Source of the DNA: Flavobacteriales bacterium UBA4466
GTDB taxonomy: Bacteria > Bacteroidota > Bacteroidia > Flavobacteriales_D > Crocinitomicaceae
Assembly: GCA_905182335.1 (NCBI GenBank)
Contig: CAJJBE010000002.1
Span: 597,501 to 661,500, forward strand
DNA length: 64,000 bases
Reading direction: 5' to 3'
Shown here: in pieces, positions 17,271 to 26,108 of the stretch
How the letters are laid out: every line of letters starts with the position of its first letter
Numbering within the stretch: the stretch's first letter is position 1
Notes under the pieces: model-generated
Database searches by the model: none
What the model saw: only the letters and a program-made list of their open reading frames with translations
Told to the model about the DNA's origin: nothing
Translations under genes and position numbers: made by a program

Positions 17271-19733
17271 ATGGAATCAATAATTATTTATATGCCAATT
17301 GCAGCAGCTCTTGTTGGGCTGATATACATGTTGGTAAAGAAGTCTTGGGTGATGAAGCAAGACGCAGGAGATGGAAAGATGAAAGAAATAGCGGATCACA
17401 TTTATCAAGGGGCTTTAGCCTTTTTAAATGCTGAATACCGATTATTATCAATATTTGTTGTTGCAGTGAGTATAGCTCTAGCATTAGTATCTGTTATTGT
17501 ACCTAGTACACACTGGATGATTGTTGTAGCATTTGTTTTTGGTGCTTTGTTTTCTGCGTTTGCAGGAAACATGGGAATGAAAATCGCTACGAAGACAAAC
17601 GTAAGAACAACGCAGGCAGCTAAAACTAGTTTGCCACAAGCTTTAAAAGTTTCTTTCGGGGGTGGCACTGTAATGGGATTAGGTGTAGCTGGTTTAGCTG
17701 TATTAGGATTAACAGCATTTTTCATTGTGTTCTGTAGCATGTTTATGAAAAGTGGAGAAGCTTTTTCTACAGTTAATATGACAATGGTATTGGAAACTTT
17801 AGCTGGATTTTCTCTTGGAGCTGAGTCTATTGCTTTGTTTGCTCGTGTTGGTGGTGGTATTTATACTAAGGCTGCAGATGTTGGAGCTGATTTAGTAGGT
17901 AAAGTTGAAGCTGGTATTCCTGAAGATGATCCACGTAACCCTGCTACAATTGCAGATAACGTAGGTGATAACGTAGGTGATGTTGCGGGTATGGGGGCTG
18001 ATTTATTCGGTTCTTATGTGGCAACAGTATTGGCTGCAATGGTACTTGGGAATTATGTTATTAGAGACAACGGTGTTGTTGATGCTTTTAACGGAATGGG
18101 ACCAATCTTATTGCCAATGGCAATTGCTGGTGTTGGTATTATCATTTCTATGATTGGTACAATGCTAGTTAGCATTAAAAGTAATGAAGCAAAAGAGAAA
18201 CAAGTAATGAGAGCTTTAAACATTGGAAACTGGGTTTCTATTGCACTGGTAGCTATTTCATGTTATGTGTTGGTTAATTGGATGCTTCCTGAAACGATGT
18301 CAATGAAGTTTTTCGGTGAAGGTTTTAAAGATATTACTGCAATACGTGTATTCGGTGCTACAATAATTGGTTTAGTTGTAGGAGCTGTTATTTCATCTGT
18401 TACGGAATACTATACTGGTTTAGGTAAAAAGCCAATTTTAAAAATTGTACAACAATCAAGTACAGGAGCAGGAACAAATATTATTGCTGGTTTAGCTACC
18501 GGAATGATTTCTACGTTCCCTACTGTTCTTTTATTTGCTGGTGCAATTTGGGGGTCTTATGCATTTGCAGGATTCTACGGTGTTGCTATGGCTGCTTCAG
18601 CAATGATGGCTACTACTGCAATGCAGTTAGCAATTGATGCTTTTGGACCTATTGCTGATAACGCAGGTGGTATTGCAGAAATGAGTGAACAAGATGATAT
18701 CGTTAGAGAAAGAACAGATATTTTAGATGCTGTAGGTAATACTACTGCTGCAACAGGTAAAGGTTTTGCTATTGCTTCTGCTGCGTTAACTTCGTTAGCT
18801 TTATTTGCTGCATTTGTTACGTTTACAGGTATTAATGGTATTAACATCTTTAAAGCACCTGTATTAGCTATGTTGTTTGTTGGTGCTATGGTGCCGGTTG
18901 TATTCTCTGCTTTGGCTATGAATGCTGTTGGTAAGGCTGCAATGGAAATGGTACAAGAAGTTCGTCGTCAGTTCAAAGAGATTCCTGGAATTATGGAAGG
19001 AACAGGTAAACCAGAATACGACAAGTGTGTTGATATCTCTACAAAAGCTTCATTAAAAGAAATGATGCTTCCTGGTCTTTTAACAATTGGTTTTCCTTTA
19101 GTGATTACTTTTTTACCAATGTTATTTGGTATGGACAACCTTATGATTGCTGAGATGTTAGGTGGTTATATGGCTGGTGTTACTGTGTCAGGTGTTCTTT
19201 GGGCTATCTTTCAAAATAACGCTGGTGGTGCTTGGGATAATGCTAAGAAATCTTTCGAAGCTGGAGTTATGGTAGATGGTGAAATGACATTCAAAGGTTC
19301 AGAAGCGCATAAGGCAGCTGTAACCGGAGATACTGTTGGTGATCCTTTTAAAGATACATCAGGGCCTTCAATGAATATCTTAATAAAATTAACATGTTTA
19401 ATTGGTTTAGTTGTAGCGCCTATACTAGGTGACGGCCATGATAATAATGAACGTGATGTTAAAGGTGGAACGAAAACAGAATGCTGTTCTGATGATAATG
19501 AGAAAATTGCCTGCTATAAAGAAGAGGCAGGAAAAGAATGTTGTGCAGGAAAAGAGGAGGAATGCACAGATAGCAAAGTAAAAGCTAATAAATGTGACAT
19601 TTCTAAGTGTTCTGAAATGACAATGGAAGAATGTGAAGCAATGTGTTTGAGTAAAGGCTGTAGTAAAGAAGAAACAGAAATGTGTCTATCAAACTATGAT
19701 GCTGACGGAAACTGGAAAGGTTCTGAAGAATAG
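17271..19733 (+). CDS. hppA: Membrane-bound ion-pumping pyrophosphatase with cysteine-rich C-terminal tail
   Basis: The product couples pyrophosphate hydrolysis to ion pumping across the inner membrane. The signature loops are intact: [48 protein letters not shown] and [17 protein letters not shown]. The sequence [10 protein letters not shown] has Ala where K+-independent enzymes have Lys, which marks the K+-dependent class; whether H+, Na+ or both are pumped was not decided. At 820 residues it is longer than usual because of a polar tail of about 90 residues after the last helix, containing 12 cysteines (for example [33 protein letters not shown]). It is a single-gene unit with its own promoter, upstream palindromes and a strong terminator. 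Confidence 0.96.
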   Translation: MESIIIYMPIAAALVGLIYMLVKKSWVMKQDAGDGKMKEIADHIYQGALAFLNAEYRLLSIFVVAVSIALALVSVIVPSTHWMIVVAFVFGALFSAFAGNMGMKIATKTNVRTTQAAKTSLPQALKVSFGGGTVMGLGVAGLAVLGLTAFFIVFCSMFMKSGEAFSTVNMTMVLETLAGFSLGAESIALFARVGGGIYTKAADVGADLVGKVEAGIPEDDPRNPATIADNVGDNVGDVAGMGADLFGSYVATVLAAMVLGNYVIRDNGVVDAFNGMGPILLPMAIAGVGIIISMIGTMLVSIKSNEAKEKQVMRALNIGNWVSIALVAISCYVLVNWMLPETMSMKFFGEGFKDITAIRVFGATIIGLVVGAVISSVTEYYTGLGKKPILKIVQQSSTGAGTNIIAGLATGMISTFPTVLLFAGAIWGSYAFAGFYGVAMAASAMMATTAMQLAIDAFGPIADNAGGIAEMSEQDDIVRERTDILDAVGNTTAATGKGFAIASAALTSLALFAAFVTFTGINGINIFKAPVLAMLFVGAMVPVVFSALAMNAVGKAAMEMVQEVRRQFKEIPGIMEGTGKPEYDKCVDISTKASLKEMMLPGLLTIGFPLVITFLPMLFGMDNLMIAEMLGGYMAGVTVSGVLWAIFQNNAGGAWDNAKKSFEAGVMVDGEMTFKGSEAHKAAVTGDTVGDPFKDTSGPSMNILIKLTCLIGLVVAPILGDGHDNNERDVKGGTKTECCSDDNEKIACYKEEAGKECCAGKEEECTDSKVKANKCDISKCSEMTMEECEAMCLSKGCSKEETEMCLSNYDADGNWKGSEE

Positions 19734-19751
19734 GCATGTTCGAAATAAATA

Positions 19752-19779
19752 AAAAAAGCCATCGCATGATGGCTTTTTT
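19752..19779. terminator. Bidirectional terminator between hppA and the tauE-like gene
   Basis: AAAAAAGCCATC and GATGGCTTTTTT form a perfect 12-bp stem with a GCAT loop. The A run on one side and T run on the other let it stop both converging transcripts. Confidence 0.9.
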
Positions 19780-19792
19780 TATGCCTTTAACT

Positions 19793-20536
19793 TTAAAAGA
19801 GTATGAGTTTGATACTGGCTAGAATTAAAACAAAAGCCAGGAGTTTTCTTAGGGATTTATTATTCAAGTATTTACTTCCAGCGTAAGCTCCGAAAGATCC
19901 TCCGACGACTGCTAGGGTAACCAACACCCAAACATTTTGATCAAACTTAATGTTGCTTGACCATTGGCCAAGTATTCCCGCGGCTGAATTCACCCAAATG
20001 AATAATGCAGAAACTGCTGCTACTTCTTTCATTTCACCCCAATTGAGTAAGAGAATGACCGGGGTTAAGATAATGCCACCTCCAATGCCAATCAAACCAG
20101 AAAAGAAGCCTATACAGGCTCCAATAACTAGTGCTAAAGGAATGTTTATAGACTTTGTTTCGTTAAATTCTATCCCAACTATATTCATCATTTTTAATAT
20201 CGCCAAGATCAGAAGGATGCCTAGAATGATTTTGTAAAGAGATGCATCAATATCAATCTGTCCGCCTAAAAAGGATAGGGGGATTGAACTTATAGCAAAT
20301 GCGATAAATAGTTTGAAATTGAAGTATCCCCTTTTCCAAAAGTGATAAAATGATATTCCAGCAACGAATAGATTAAGTAGTAAGCCCGTTGGTTTCATTA
20401 TTTCGGGAGAGAAAGAAAATAAAGCCATTAAGGCAAGATAGCCACTAGCACCACCATGGCCAACTGCAGCATACATAAATGCGACGAGTGGTAAGAGTAC
20501 TATGAATATCCAAGATGTATTTTCTAAGAATACCAT
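19793..20536 (-). CDS. TauE/SafE-family membrane exporter
   Basis: The 247-residue protein has about eight hydrophobic helices and the two family repeats with their Gly-rich turns (AAVGHGGASGYLALMALF and GFFSGLIGIGGGIILTPVI). TauE/SafE proteins move sulfite, sulfoacetate or related anions. It is the last gene of the molybdenum-cofactor operon, 10 bases after moaA, so a link to oxyanion or sulfur handling for cofactor synthesis is plausible; molybdate or sulfite transport would both fit, and neither is shown by the sequence. Confidence 0.88.
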   Translation of the reverse strand: MVFLENTSWIFIVLLPLVAFMYAAVGHGGASGYLALMALFSFSPEIMKPTGLLLNLFVAGISFYHFWKRGYFNFKLFIAFAISSIPLSFLGGQIDIDASLYKIILGILLILAILKMMNIVGIEFNETKSINIPLALVIGACIGFFSGLIGIGGGIILTPVILLLNWGEMKEVAAVSALFIWVNSAAGILGQWSSNIKFDQNVWVLVTLAVVGGSFGAYAGSKYLNNKSLRKLLAFVLILASIKLILF

Positions 20537-20546
20537 TTATTTCAAC

Positions 20547-21557
20547 TTATCCGCCAATAGTGATCATTGATCTATTTTTAATATCTTTTGTTGTAAAGTC
20601 TTTAAACGCAACGTTTCCTCCACGTTCTGGATGTTTTGAGGTGATTGCTGAACGAATTATAGGCTCTAAATCTTCTTTATTTCTGTGAGCTGATAATAGA
20701 TCGGATTCTTCCTGAGAAAAAAGACAGTTCTTAATTTTTCCGTCAGCAGTTAATCGAATACGATTACAGGAATCACAAAATGGATTGGTTACTGAACTAA
20801 TAATTCCAAAGGTTCCTTCACTCCCTTTTAATTTATAATTCCGTGAAGTATCATTTTCAGCATCTTGAATTTTTTGATATCCTTCTACGCCGTATTTCTG
20901 ATCAACTTGGTGCATAATTTCTTGATACGAAACTTTCTTGTCCCAATCCCAATTATTTCCATTAAATGGCATGAATTCAATAAATCGTATGTTGACATTT
21001 GTGTGTTTTGTCCAGTTGATAAAGTCTATTATTTCATCTTCATTCGTTCCTTTGATTACGACCACGTTGATTTTAACGTCAAAATCATGATGTAATAATA
21101 GCTCAATATTAGTCATGATGCGATCAAAATACCCTCTTCTTGAAATTGCATTGAATCGGTCGGAGATAAGCGAGTCCAGGCTTACGTTTATAGATTTTAC
21201 TCCAGCTGCTTTTAATATATAAATGAATTGATCAACATTCACGGCGTTAGTTGTTATTGCTAGTTCAATAGGAAGCTTTCCGAGTTCTTCGATAATTTTA
21301 CCAACATCTTTCTTAATTAAGGGTTCACCACCTGTTAGTCGGATTTTTGTTATTCCCAAGTCCACAAAGATCTTTGCGATGTCCAATACTTCTTTAGATG
21401 TCATAAACACCGACTTCTCTCTCAATTGAACACCTTCTTCAGGCATACAATAGAAACAGCGTAGGTTACATCGCTCAGTTAATGAGATTCTTAGATAGTC
21501 GTGTTTACGACCTAATTGATCTATAATGGACAGGGTATTTGAATGTTTAGTATCCAT
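20547..21557 (-). CDS. moaA: GTP 3',8-cyclase MoaA
   Basis: This radical SAM enzyme converts GTP to 3',8-cyclo-7,8-dihydro-GTP, the first step of molybdopterin synthesis. The N-terminal SAM [4Fe-4S] motif is CNLRCFYC, the C-terminal cluster motif is CDSCNRIR followed by the third Cys in KNCLFS, and the protein ends in the required Gly-Gly (ITIGG). The length of 336 residues is normal. Its start codon overlaps the stop of moaCB, giving tight coupling with the gene for the next enzyme. Confidence 0.97.
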   Translation of the reverse strand: MDTKHSNTLSIIDQLGRKHDYLRISLTERCNLRCFYCMPEEGVQLREKSVFMTSKEVLDIAKIFVDLGITKIRLTGGEPLIKKDVGKIIEELGKLPIELAITTNAVNVDQFIYILKAAGVKSINVSLDSLISDRFNAISRRGYFDRIMTNIELLLHHDFDVKINVVVIKGTNEDEIIDFINWTKHTNVNIRFIEFMPFNGNNWDWDKKVSYQEIMHQVDQKYGVEGYQKIQDAENDTSRNYKLKGSEGTFGIISSVTNPFCDSCNRIRLTADGKIKNCLFSQEESDLLSAHRNKEDLEPIIRSAITSKHPERGGNVAFKDFTTKDIKNRSMITIGG

Positions 21558-22468
21558 TAATCGTGTCTTACCCCTTTAAAAATACTAAAGATATGTAAGA
21601 GAGCAGGGAAGAGGGCGTCCATTGATTCGCTAGCGCCTTTCGTTGACCCAGGTAGTGCAAGAATTAAGGTTTGGTCTTTTACTCCAGCTACGCTTCTTGA
21701 TAGCATTGAAAATGGCGTTCTATCCTGTCCATAACTTCGACAAGCCTCTGCTATTCCTGGAATATCTCTATCTAGTAATGGTATTATAGCTTCTGGTGTG
21801 ACGTCACGTTTTGATAGCCCTGTTCCTCCGGTGTAAATAACAAGGTCAGTACTCAAAGCTGTATGTTTAAGTAAAGCTGCTTGAATCGCCTCTACCTCGT
21901 CAGGTACAATGATGTAGTCAATAGTATCTACAGAGTATTTTGTCAATTTTTCAATGATCGATTTACCTGCTTTATCCTCTTTCTGTCCGGAATAAATTGT
22001 ATCCGAACAAACAATTACAGCCGCTTTAAGGTCTTTTCTGAACTTGTCTTTAAAGTCAGACTTCCCTCCTTGCTTTTCTAATAGCTTGATATTGGATATT
22101 TCAATTCCTTTATCGATTGGTTTAAGCATATCATACATTGTTAGAGCGATAACACTTGCTCCATGCATTGCTTCTACTTCAACACCCGTCTTATAGGTCG
22201 TTTTAACTTCAATCTTGATGTGAATATTTAATCCGTCGATATCGTATGAAACAGCTGTATGCTCAATGGGTAAAGGATGACAGTCTGGAATAATATCTGA
22301 TGTTTTTTTTACAGCGAATAAACCAGCTGTTTTAGCCATTTCAAATACATTTCCCTTAGGAACTTTGTCGTTTATAAGTGAGTCAATTGTTTCTTGTTTA
22401 CTAACAACGACAGTTGCTTGTGCAATAGCTCTTCTTAGTGTTGACGATTTATGCGTAATATCAACCAT
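21557..22468 (-). CDS. moaCB: MoaC-MoaB fusion, molybdopterin synthesis
   Basis: Residues of about 1-145 are MoaC, the cyclic pyranopterin monophosphate synthase (MVDITHKSSTLRRAIAQA, LIPDCHPLPIEH-like IIPDCHPLPIEHTAV, GVEVEAMHGASVIALTMYD). Residues of about 150-303 are MoaB/MogA, which adenylylates molybdopterin (AAVIVCSDT, VIYTGGTGLSKRDVTPEA, LALPGSTKGASE). One chain therefore covers an early and a late step. MoaC-MoaB fusions are known in other bacteria. The gene sits 2 bases after moaE and overlaps moaA. Confidence 0.95.
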   Translation of the reverse strand: MVDITHKSSTLRRAIAQATVVVSKQETIDSLINDKVPKGNVFEMAKTAGLFAVKKTSDIIPDCHPLPIEHTAVSYDIDGLNIHIKIEVKTTYKTGVEVEAMHGASVIALTMYDMLKPIDKGIEISNIKLLEKQGGKSDFKDKFRKDLKAAVIVCSDTIYSGQKEDKAGKSIIEKLTKYSVDTIDYIIVPDEVEAIQAALLKHTALSTDLVIYTGGTGLSKRDVTPEAIIPLLDRDIPGIAEACRSYGQDRTPFSMLSRSVAGVKDQTLILALPGSTKGASESMDALFPALLHIFSIFKGVRHD

Positions 22469-22470
22469 AT

Positions 22471-22899
22471 CTATTTATTTACTTTCCAAACGTGAGAATC
22501 ATCTTTAAAAATCTCTTTTCCAAATACAGGGGCGTTTACTTTAATTTCTTCTACCACAAACTCGATTGCCTGCTGAACCATTTTACGATGTGCAGAAGAA
22601 ACAAATACAAACAGGCAAATTTCACCAGCCTTTACTAAACCAATACTATGATAGATGTGCATGCATGCAAGGTCAAACTGGTTAAAGGTGTTTTCACGAA
22701 TAGTATGGAATGCTTTATTTGCCATTTCTTCATGTGCCGAGTAGTCTATAGCAACAACCTCTTTGTTATCAATAATATCGCTTCTAACCTGCCCAAGGAA
22801 GATTTGATGTGCACCAATATTAGTTTTCACTTGATGATGAGCGATTGAATTCGCAATGAATTCTGGGGTAATTGCCCCTTCTTTAAAACATTTTTTCAT
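22471..22899 (-). CDS. moaE: Molybdopterin synthase catalytic subunit MoaE
   Basis: The 142-residue protein carries the family core GAHQIFLGQVRSD, DYSAHEEMANKAF, HSIGLVKAGEICLFVFVSSAHR and the C-terminal active-site stretch NAPVFGKEIFKDDSHVW with its conserved Lys. With thiocarboxylated MoaD it inserts two sulfurs into cPMP. Its partner MoaD is encoded directly upstream as the C-terminal part of a MobA fusion, 11 bases away, which makes the fusion assignment more convincing. Confidence 0.95.
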   Translation of the reverse strand: MKKCFKEGAITPEFIANSIAHHQVKTNIGAHQIFLGQVRSDIIDNKEVVAIDYSAHEEMANKAFHTIRENTFNQFDLACMHIYHSIGLVKAGEICLFVFVSSAHRKMVQQAIEFVVEEIKVNAPVFGKEIFKDDSHVWKVNK

Positions 22900-22910
22900 A
22901 TCAATTGTAC

Positions 22911-23699
22911 TTATCCGCCCGCAAAAGGAGGGAGAATAGCTATTTCGTTTGGGTGTTCATTTTTATTTAACTCTTCTCTTATCTCTTGATCAATGGCGAT
23001 GGTGTAGCTAATATCTTTTAAAAATGGCCATTTATCATTGAAGTAATTTCTGAGGTTTACTTGTTTCTTATTTGGTATTGATAGCGTCATGTCAACCTTA
23101 TTAATGCGATCTGATATAATTCCAAATGATTTTAGCTGAACTTTTGCATAGAGGTCTTTTTGAGTATTGATGTTTTCAAAAATTTCTGAAGAAAATAGTT
23201 CTGTGACATCGACTATACTAGAGTTTAAATTATCTATCAATGTCATTACTTTTAGTTTTTTATGACTTATTGTGTTAAGTAAAGGTTTAACTATATCTCT
23301 GGTGTATATACCGATTAATGGGTGCGTTTTAGAGCCATGTCTAGGAATAGTAATGTCGTATAGGTTTGATGCCTCTATAATATACTTGATAAGACCTGCA
23401 GTAATAAATGGTGTATCGCAGCTTAATACGAATATTTTAGATGTTTGGGTGTTTTTAAACCCTGCATGAATTCCTCCCAAAGGACCAATTTCTTTATAAT
23501 CATCCTCATAAACGGGGATATTAAATGATTCATAATCGGAATTATTAGCAATAATAATTGTATTAAGCTTTAGTACCTTTGCAATATCAATCAAATGCTG
23601 AACCATTGGCTTTCCATTCACAGAAATTAAACCTTTATCCTGACCTATGCGCGAGCTTTTACCACCAGCTAATATGACAATTGTAATATCCTTCATCAT
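22911..23699 (-). CDS. MobA-MoaD fusion: molybdenum cofactor guanylyltransferase plus sulfur carrier
   Basis: Residues of about 1-190 are MobA-type nucleotidyltransferase (VILAGGKSSRIGQDKGL, GPLGGIHAGF, VLSCDTPFI), which attaches GMP to the molybdenum cofactor. Residues of about 192-262 fit MoaD, the small sulfur carrier of molybdopterin synthase (FGIISDRI, then NEIAILPPFAGG), ending in the essential C-terminal Gly-Gly. No separate moaD is present in the operon, so this domain probably supplies it. The start overlaps the stop of the ModE-like gene by four bases (ATGA type), and moaE follows after 11 bases. I do not recall this exact fusion as a described arrangement. Confidence 0.9.
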   Translation of the reverse strand: MMKDITIVILAGGKSSRIGQDKGLISVNGKPMVQHLIDIAKVLKLNTIIIANNSDYESFNIPVYEDDYKEIGPLGGIHAGFKNTQTSKIFVLSCDTPFITAGLIKYIIEASNLYDITIPRHGSKTHPLIGIYTRDIVKPLLNTISHKKLKVMTLIDNLNSSIVDVTELFSSEIFENINTQKDLYAKVQLKSFGIISDRINKVDMTLSIPNKKQVNLRNYFNDKWPFLKDISYTIAIDQEIREELNKNEHPNEIAILPPFAGG

Positions 23700-24046
23700 G
23701 AAAAATCGATTTGATCAATTTTAGATTCAAGATGTATTTTATTGCTCGTTTTGATTTCATTAAATAATTCAATTGCTTTCATTCCTGCTTCAGTAACTTT
23801 AGATCCGCCTCCACCAGCACCTCCAATTGTACGAGTGACTAGTGGAGAATTACTAATGGTGTTCATTGTGTTAACCATGTTCCACGCCTTTTTGTAGGAC
23901 ATCTCCATGGATTTTGCTGCTTTCGATATCGACTTATATTCTTGAATTCCCTTTAATAAAAAAACACGACCCTCCCCAAGGTAATTACCATCTTCGGTTG
24001 AGATCCATATTCTACTGTGTACCTTAAAGGAGTTTTTCACTTTCAT
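23696..24046 (-). CDS. ModE-type winged-helix regulator lacking molybdate-binding domains
   Basis: The 116-residue product matches the N-terminal DNA-binding domain of ModE (GEGRVFLLKGIQEYKSISKA, AKSMEMSYKKAWNMVNTMN, VTRTIGGAGGGGSKVTEAG). The C-terminal TOBE/Mop domains that bind molybdate in E. coli ModE are absent; short forms like this are widespread. It likely dimerises and controls the cofactor operon. A palindromic site lies just upstream of its own start codon, over the predicted transcription start, consistent with autoregulation. Confidence 0.9.
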   Translation of the reverse strand: MKVKNSFKVHSRIWISTEDGNYLGEGRVFLLKGIQEYKSISKAAKSMEMSYKKAWNMVNTMNTISNSPLVTRTIGGAGGGGSKVTEAGMKAIELFNEIKTSNKIHLESKIDQIDFS

Positions 24047-24050
24047 AAAA

Positions 24051-24074
24051 CGTTATATTATGTAATATACAGCG
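24051..24074. promoter_or_regulatory. ModE-like palindrome over the predicted start of the regulator-mobA transcript
   Basis: Arms TATATTA (24054-24060) and TAATATA (24063-24069) flank a central TG, with CG at each outer end (CGT... and ...CAGCG). This is the general shape of ModE sites, two TATA-rich half-sites bounded by CG. It lies 4 bases before the start codon of the ModE-like gene. Confidence 0.45.
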
Positions 24075-24106
24075 CTAAGATAAACATATGATTTTGTTTA
24101 ATCCAA
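24075..24106 (-). promoter_or_regulatory. Predicted internal promoter of the ModE-like/mobA/moa genes
   Basis: On the minus strand TATCTTAG (24082 to 24075) matches seven of eight positions of TAnnTTTG, and TTG (24106 to 24104) lies 21 bases upstream. The 77-base gap after moeA is the only sizeable gap within the operon, so this promoter could drive the last six genes separately. Confidence 0.45.
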
Positions 24107-24123
24107 TCTTGAATGTAAAAGTA

Positions 24124-25299
24124 TTATTGGGGAATCAGTATTGATTGTACTTTGTCGCCAATACTCCAGTTTTCACGACCTTCTTCAAGCATGATCAAGC
24201 AGTTTCCACTCACAAATGAATTCAACATTGCTGAGCTCTGTTTTTCAAGTATTTGAACATTTTCATCCTGGGCATATCCTTTTAAAAAGTGTGTCATTTT
24301 CACAGTCTTCTTATAATTAGACTGTAGTGTTAGCGTTCTCTTTTCTAGGTGAGCATTCGTTTTTCCAGACAGAAGGTTAAGAGCTGGAAGGACATAATTG
24401 TAATAACAAGATAGGGCAGAAGCTGGATTCCCAGGCAATGCAAAGATTAGTTTTTCTCCTTGATATCCAAAAAACATTGGTTTCCCTGGCTTCTGTTTGA
24501 TTTTGTAAAAACCTGTGGTCACCTTTAATTCAGATAGTGCAGTTCCTACAAAGTCGTAATCTCCGACAGATATTCCTCCTGTAATGATAACAACATCCTT
24601 TAATGCAATGGCATTTTTTATTTTGCTTTTAGTTATTTCGTAATCGTCCTCAACTGTTTGGATTTCTGCATCGAAGTTTGATGTTTTTAATGCGGCTTGT
24701 AGCGTAAATGTATTGGATTCGTAAATCTCACCTTCAGTAAGCGTTTGCCCTGGTTTTATCAATTCACTTCCTGTCGCAATAATTGTAATCTTTGGTTTTC
24801 TAAAAACGTTTAGCGATTTTACTCCTAGTATTGCTGCAAATCCAATCGCACCTGTGTTTAGAAAAGTTCCTTTTGGCAAGCCGATATCTCCGATTTCAAT
24901 TTGCTCTCCTTTAGGTCTGATATTACCCAAATCTAAAAGAACTTCTTCGACACGAATCTCTGAATCATTCAGAACAATAACAATCTCTTGTTTGGCAACA
25001 CAATTAGCTCCATTAGGAACAACTGCACCGGTAAAAATACGTACACATTCACCTGGACTTAACTCAAAAGAACTTTTGTCACCCGCTTTTATCACCCCCA
25101 TTAATTTATAATCAGAAGATTCATGCATTGCAACGGCATAACCGTCCATAGCAGATTGATTGAAAGGAGGCATGTCTATTTGTGAAACAATGTTTTCAGC
25201 TAGTGAATAGCCTAGTGCTTCTATTAAATCTACTTTCTGGATAGATAGTCGGTTTGATTTTGATTCGATGATAGAAATTGCTTCTTGAACAGATGTCAT
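24124..25299 (-). CDS. moeA: Molybdopterin molybdenumtransferase MoeA
   Basis: The 391-residue protein has all MoeA landmarks: DMPPFNQSAMDGYAV, IFTGAVVPNGANCVAKQE, IATGSELIKPGQ, IYESNTFTL, ITGGISVGDYDFV, KQKPGKPMFFG and ALPGNPASALSCY. It ligates molybdate to adenylylated molybdopterin. It lies upstream of the rest of the cofactor genes, separated from the ModE-like gene by 77 bases that carry a predicted promoter and operator, and 38 bases downstream of a DUF2461 gene. Confidence 0.97.
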   Translation of the reverse strand: MTSVQEAISIIESKSNRLSIQKVDLIEALGYSLAENIVSQIDMPPFNQSAMDGYAVAMHESSDYKLMGVIKAGDKSSFELSPGECVRIFTGAVVPNGANCVAKQEIVIVLNDSEIRVEEVLLDLGNIRPKGEQIEIGDIGLPKGTFLNTGAIGFAAILGVKSLNVFRKPKITIIATGSELIKPGQTLTEGEIYESNTFTLQAALKTSNFDAEIQTVEDDYEITKSKIKNAIALKDVVIITGGISVGDYDFVGTALSELKVTTGFYKIKQKPGKPMFFGYQGEKLIFALPGNPASALSCYYNYVLPALNLLSGKTNAHLEKRTLTLQSNYKKTVKMTHFLKGYAQDENVQILEKQSSAMLNSFVSGNCLIMLEEGRENWSIGDKVQSILIPQ

Positions 25300-25337
25300 T
25301 TTTTAGGTTTTTCGATGTTCCAATTTTATATTAGTCA

Positions 25338-26024
25338 TTAAAATAAGGGAGTACCGTTTGAGTCTGTTGATAGAACATCACTCATATAATCAAAAAGTGG
25401 ACGCATTTTGATAAATGTATCATTTGCTTTTTCAATAAAATCATCTGCAAACACCTCTTTGTCAGTGAACTGTTTCCCAATGATGAATTGCTTATACCTT
25501 AATAGATCAATGTCAGGATGGTCTTTATCAAATCCTTTTGGAGAAGATTTTAGTTGTTCTCCTTTCAATTGACCAAATGTGGAGATGAAATGACTGTTTG
25601 TAATGATTTCACGTAAGTCAGAGGCATTATTTGAAATATCGTGTCTAATGCGTAACAAATCTTCTTTGTTTGGGGCCCAAAATCCTCCACCAATGAAGGA
25701 TTTTCTATTTGGTTGAATGTGGTAGTAGTAGCCTCCTCGTAATAGTTTTGTGGCACGTTTAAATCCACCACCCCAATGCGATTTGTAAGGTGATTTATCT
25801 TTAGAGAAACGAACGTCTCTATAGATACGATGAAGACTTTTTTTACCGTTTAACGTTTCTATATTATCATGCCGATTCATCTTTATTAAGAGCTCATCAG
25901 CAAATGAAATCATTCTTTCATGGTGTATTTGATATTCAGACTTGTTTTTAGTGAACCAATCTCTATCATTGTTTTGTGCTAGCGCTTTTAAGAATTTAAA
26001 ATTCTCATTGGAAATATTCCCCAT
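25338..26024 (-). CDS. DUF2461 family protein
   Basis: The 228-residue product matches this family along its length (NNDRDWFTKNKSEYQIHH, HRIYRDVRFSKDKSPYKSHW, GGYYYHIQPNRKSFIGGGFW). The family is common in Bacteroidota and also known from fungi, but no biochemical role is established. It is the first gene on the minus strand after a terminator and precedes moeA by 38 bases, so it may be the head of the molybdenum operon, probably by chance of position. Confidence 0.88.
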   Translation of the reverse strand: MGNISNENFKFLKALAQNNDRDWFTKNKSEYQIHHERMISFADELLIKMNRHDNIETLNGKKSLHRIYRDVRFSKDKSPYKSHWGGGFKRATKLLRGGYYYHIQPNRKSFIGGGFWAPNKEDLLRIRHDISNNASDLREIITNSHFISTFGQLKGEQLKSSPKGFDKDHPDIDLLRYKQFIIGKQFTDKEVFADDFIEKANDTFIKMRPLFDYMSDVLSTDSNGTPLF

Positions 26025-26054
26025 AACTTATTATTCAATTAAAAGTAATTAAAA

Positions 26055-26082
26055 AAGCCCTTACTTATAACAGTAAGGGCTT
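26055..26082 (-). terminator. Hairpin terminator after the M16 peptidase pair
   Basis: AAGCCCTTAC (26055-26064) and GTAAGGGCTT (26073-26082) form a perfect 10-bp stem with an eight-base loop, and the A run on its left gives a T run on the minus strand. Confidence 0.85.
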
Positions 26083-26085
26083 AGC

Positions 26086-26101
26086 ATATATATATATATA
26101 T
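26086..26101. repeat. (AT)8 dinucleotide repeat
   Basis: Sixteen bases of alternating A and T lie between the terminator and the stop codon of the M16 subunit gene. It is non-coding and likely length-variable. Confidence 0.8.
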
Positions 26102-26108
26102 CGAATAT

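Noticed and set aside
17284..18847. Minus-strand open frames inside hppA
   Set aside because: Shadows of a strongly conserved gene; their Ala/Val/Thr-rich composition is what antisense of membrane helices gives.
26086..26101. (AT)8 run as a regulatory element
   Set aside because: It lies between a terminator and the end of a gene, with no gene that it could control.
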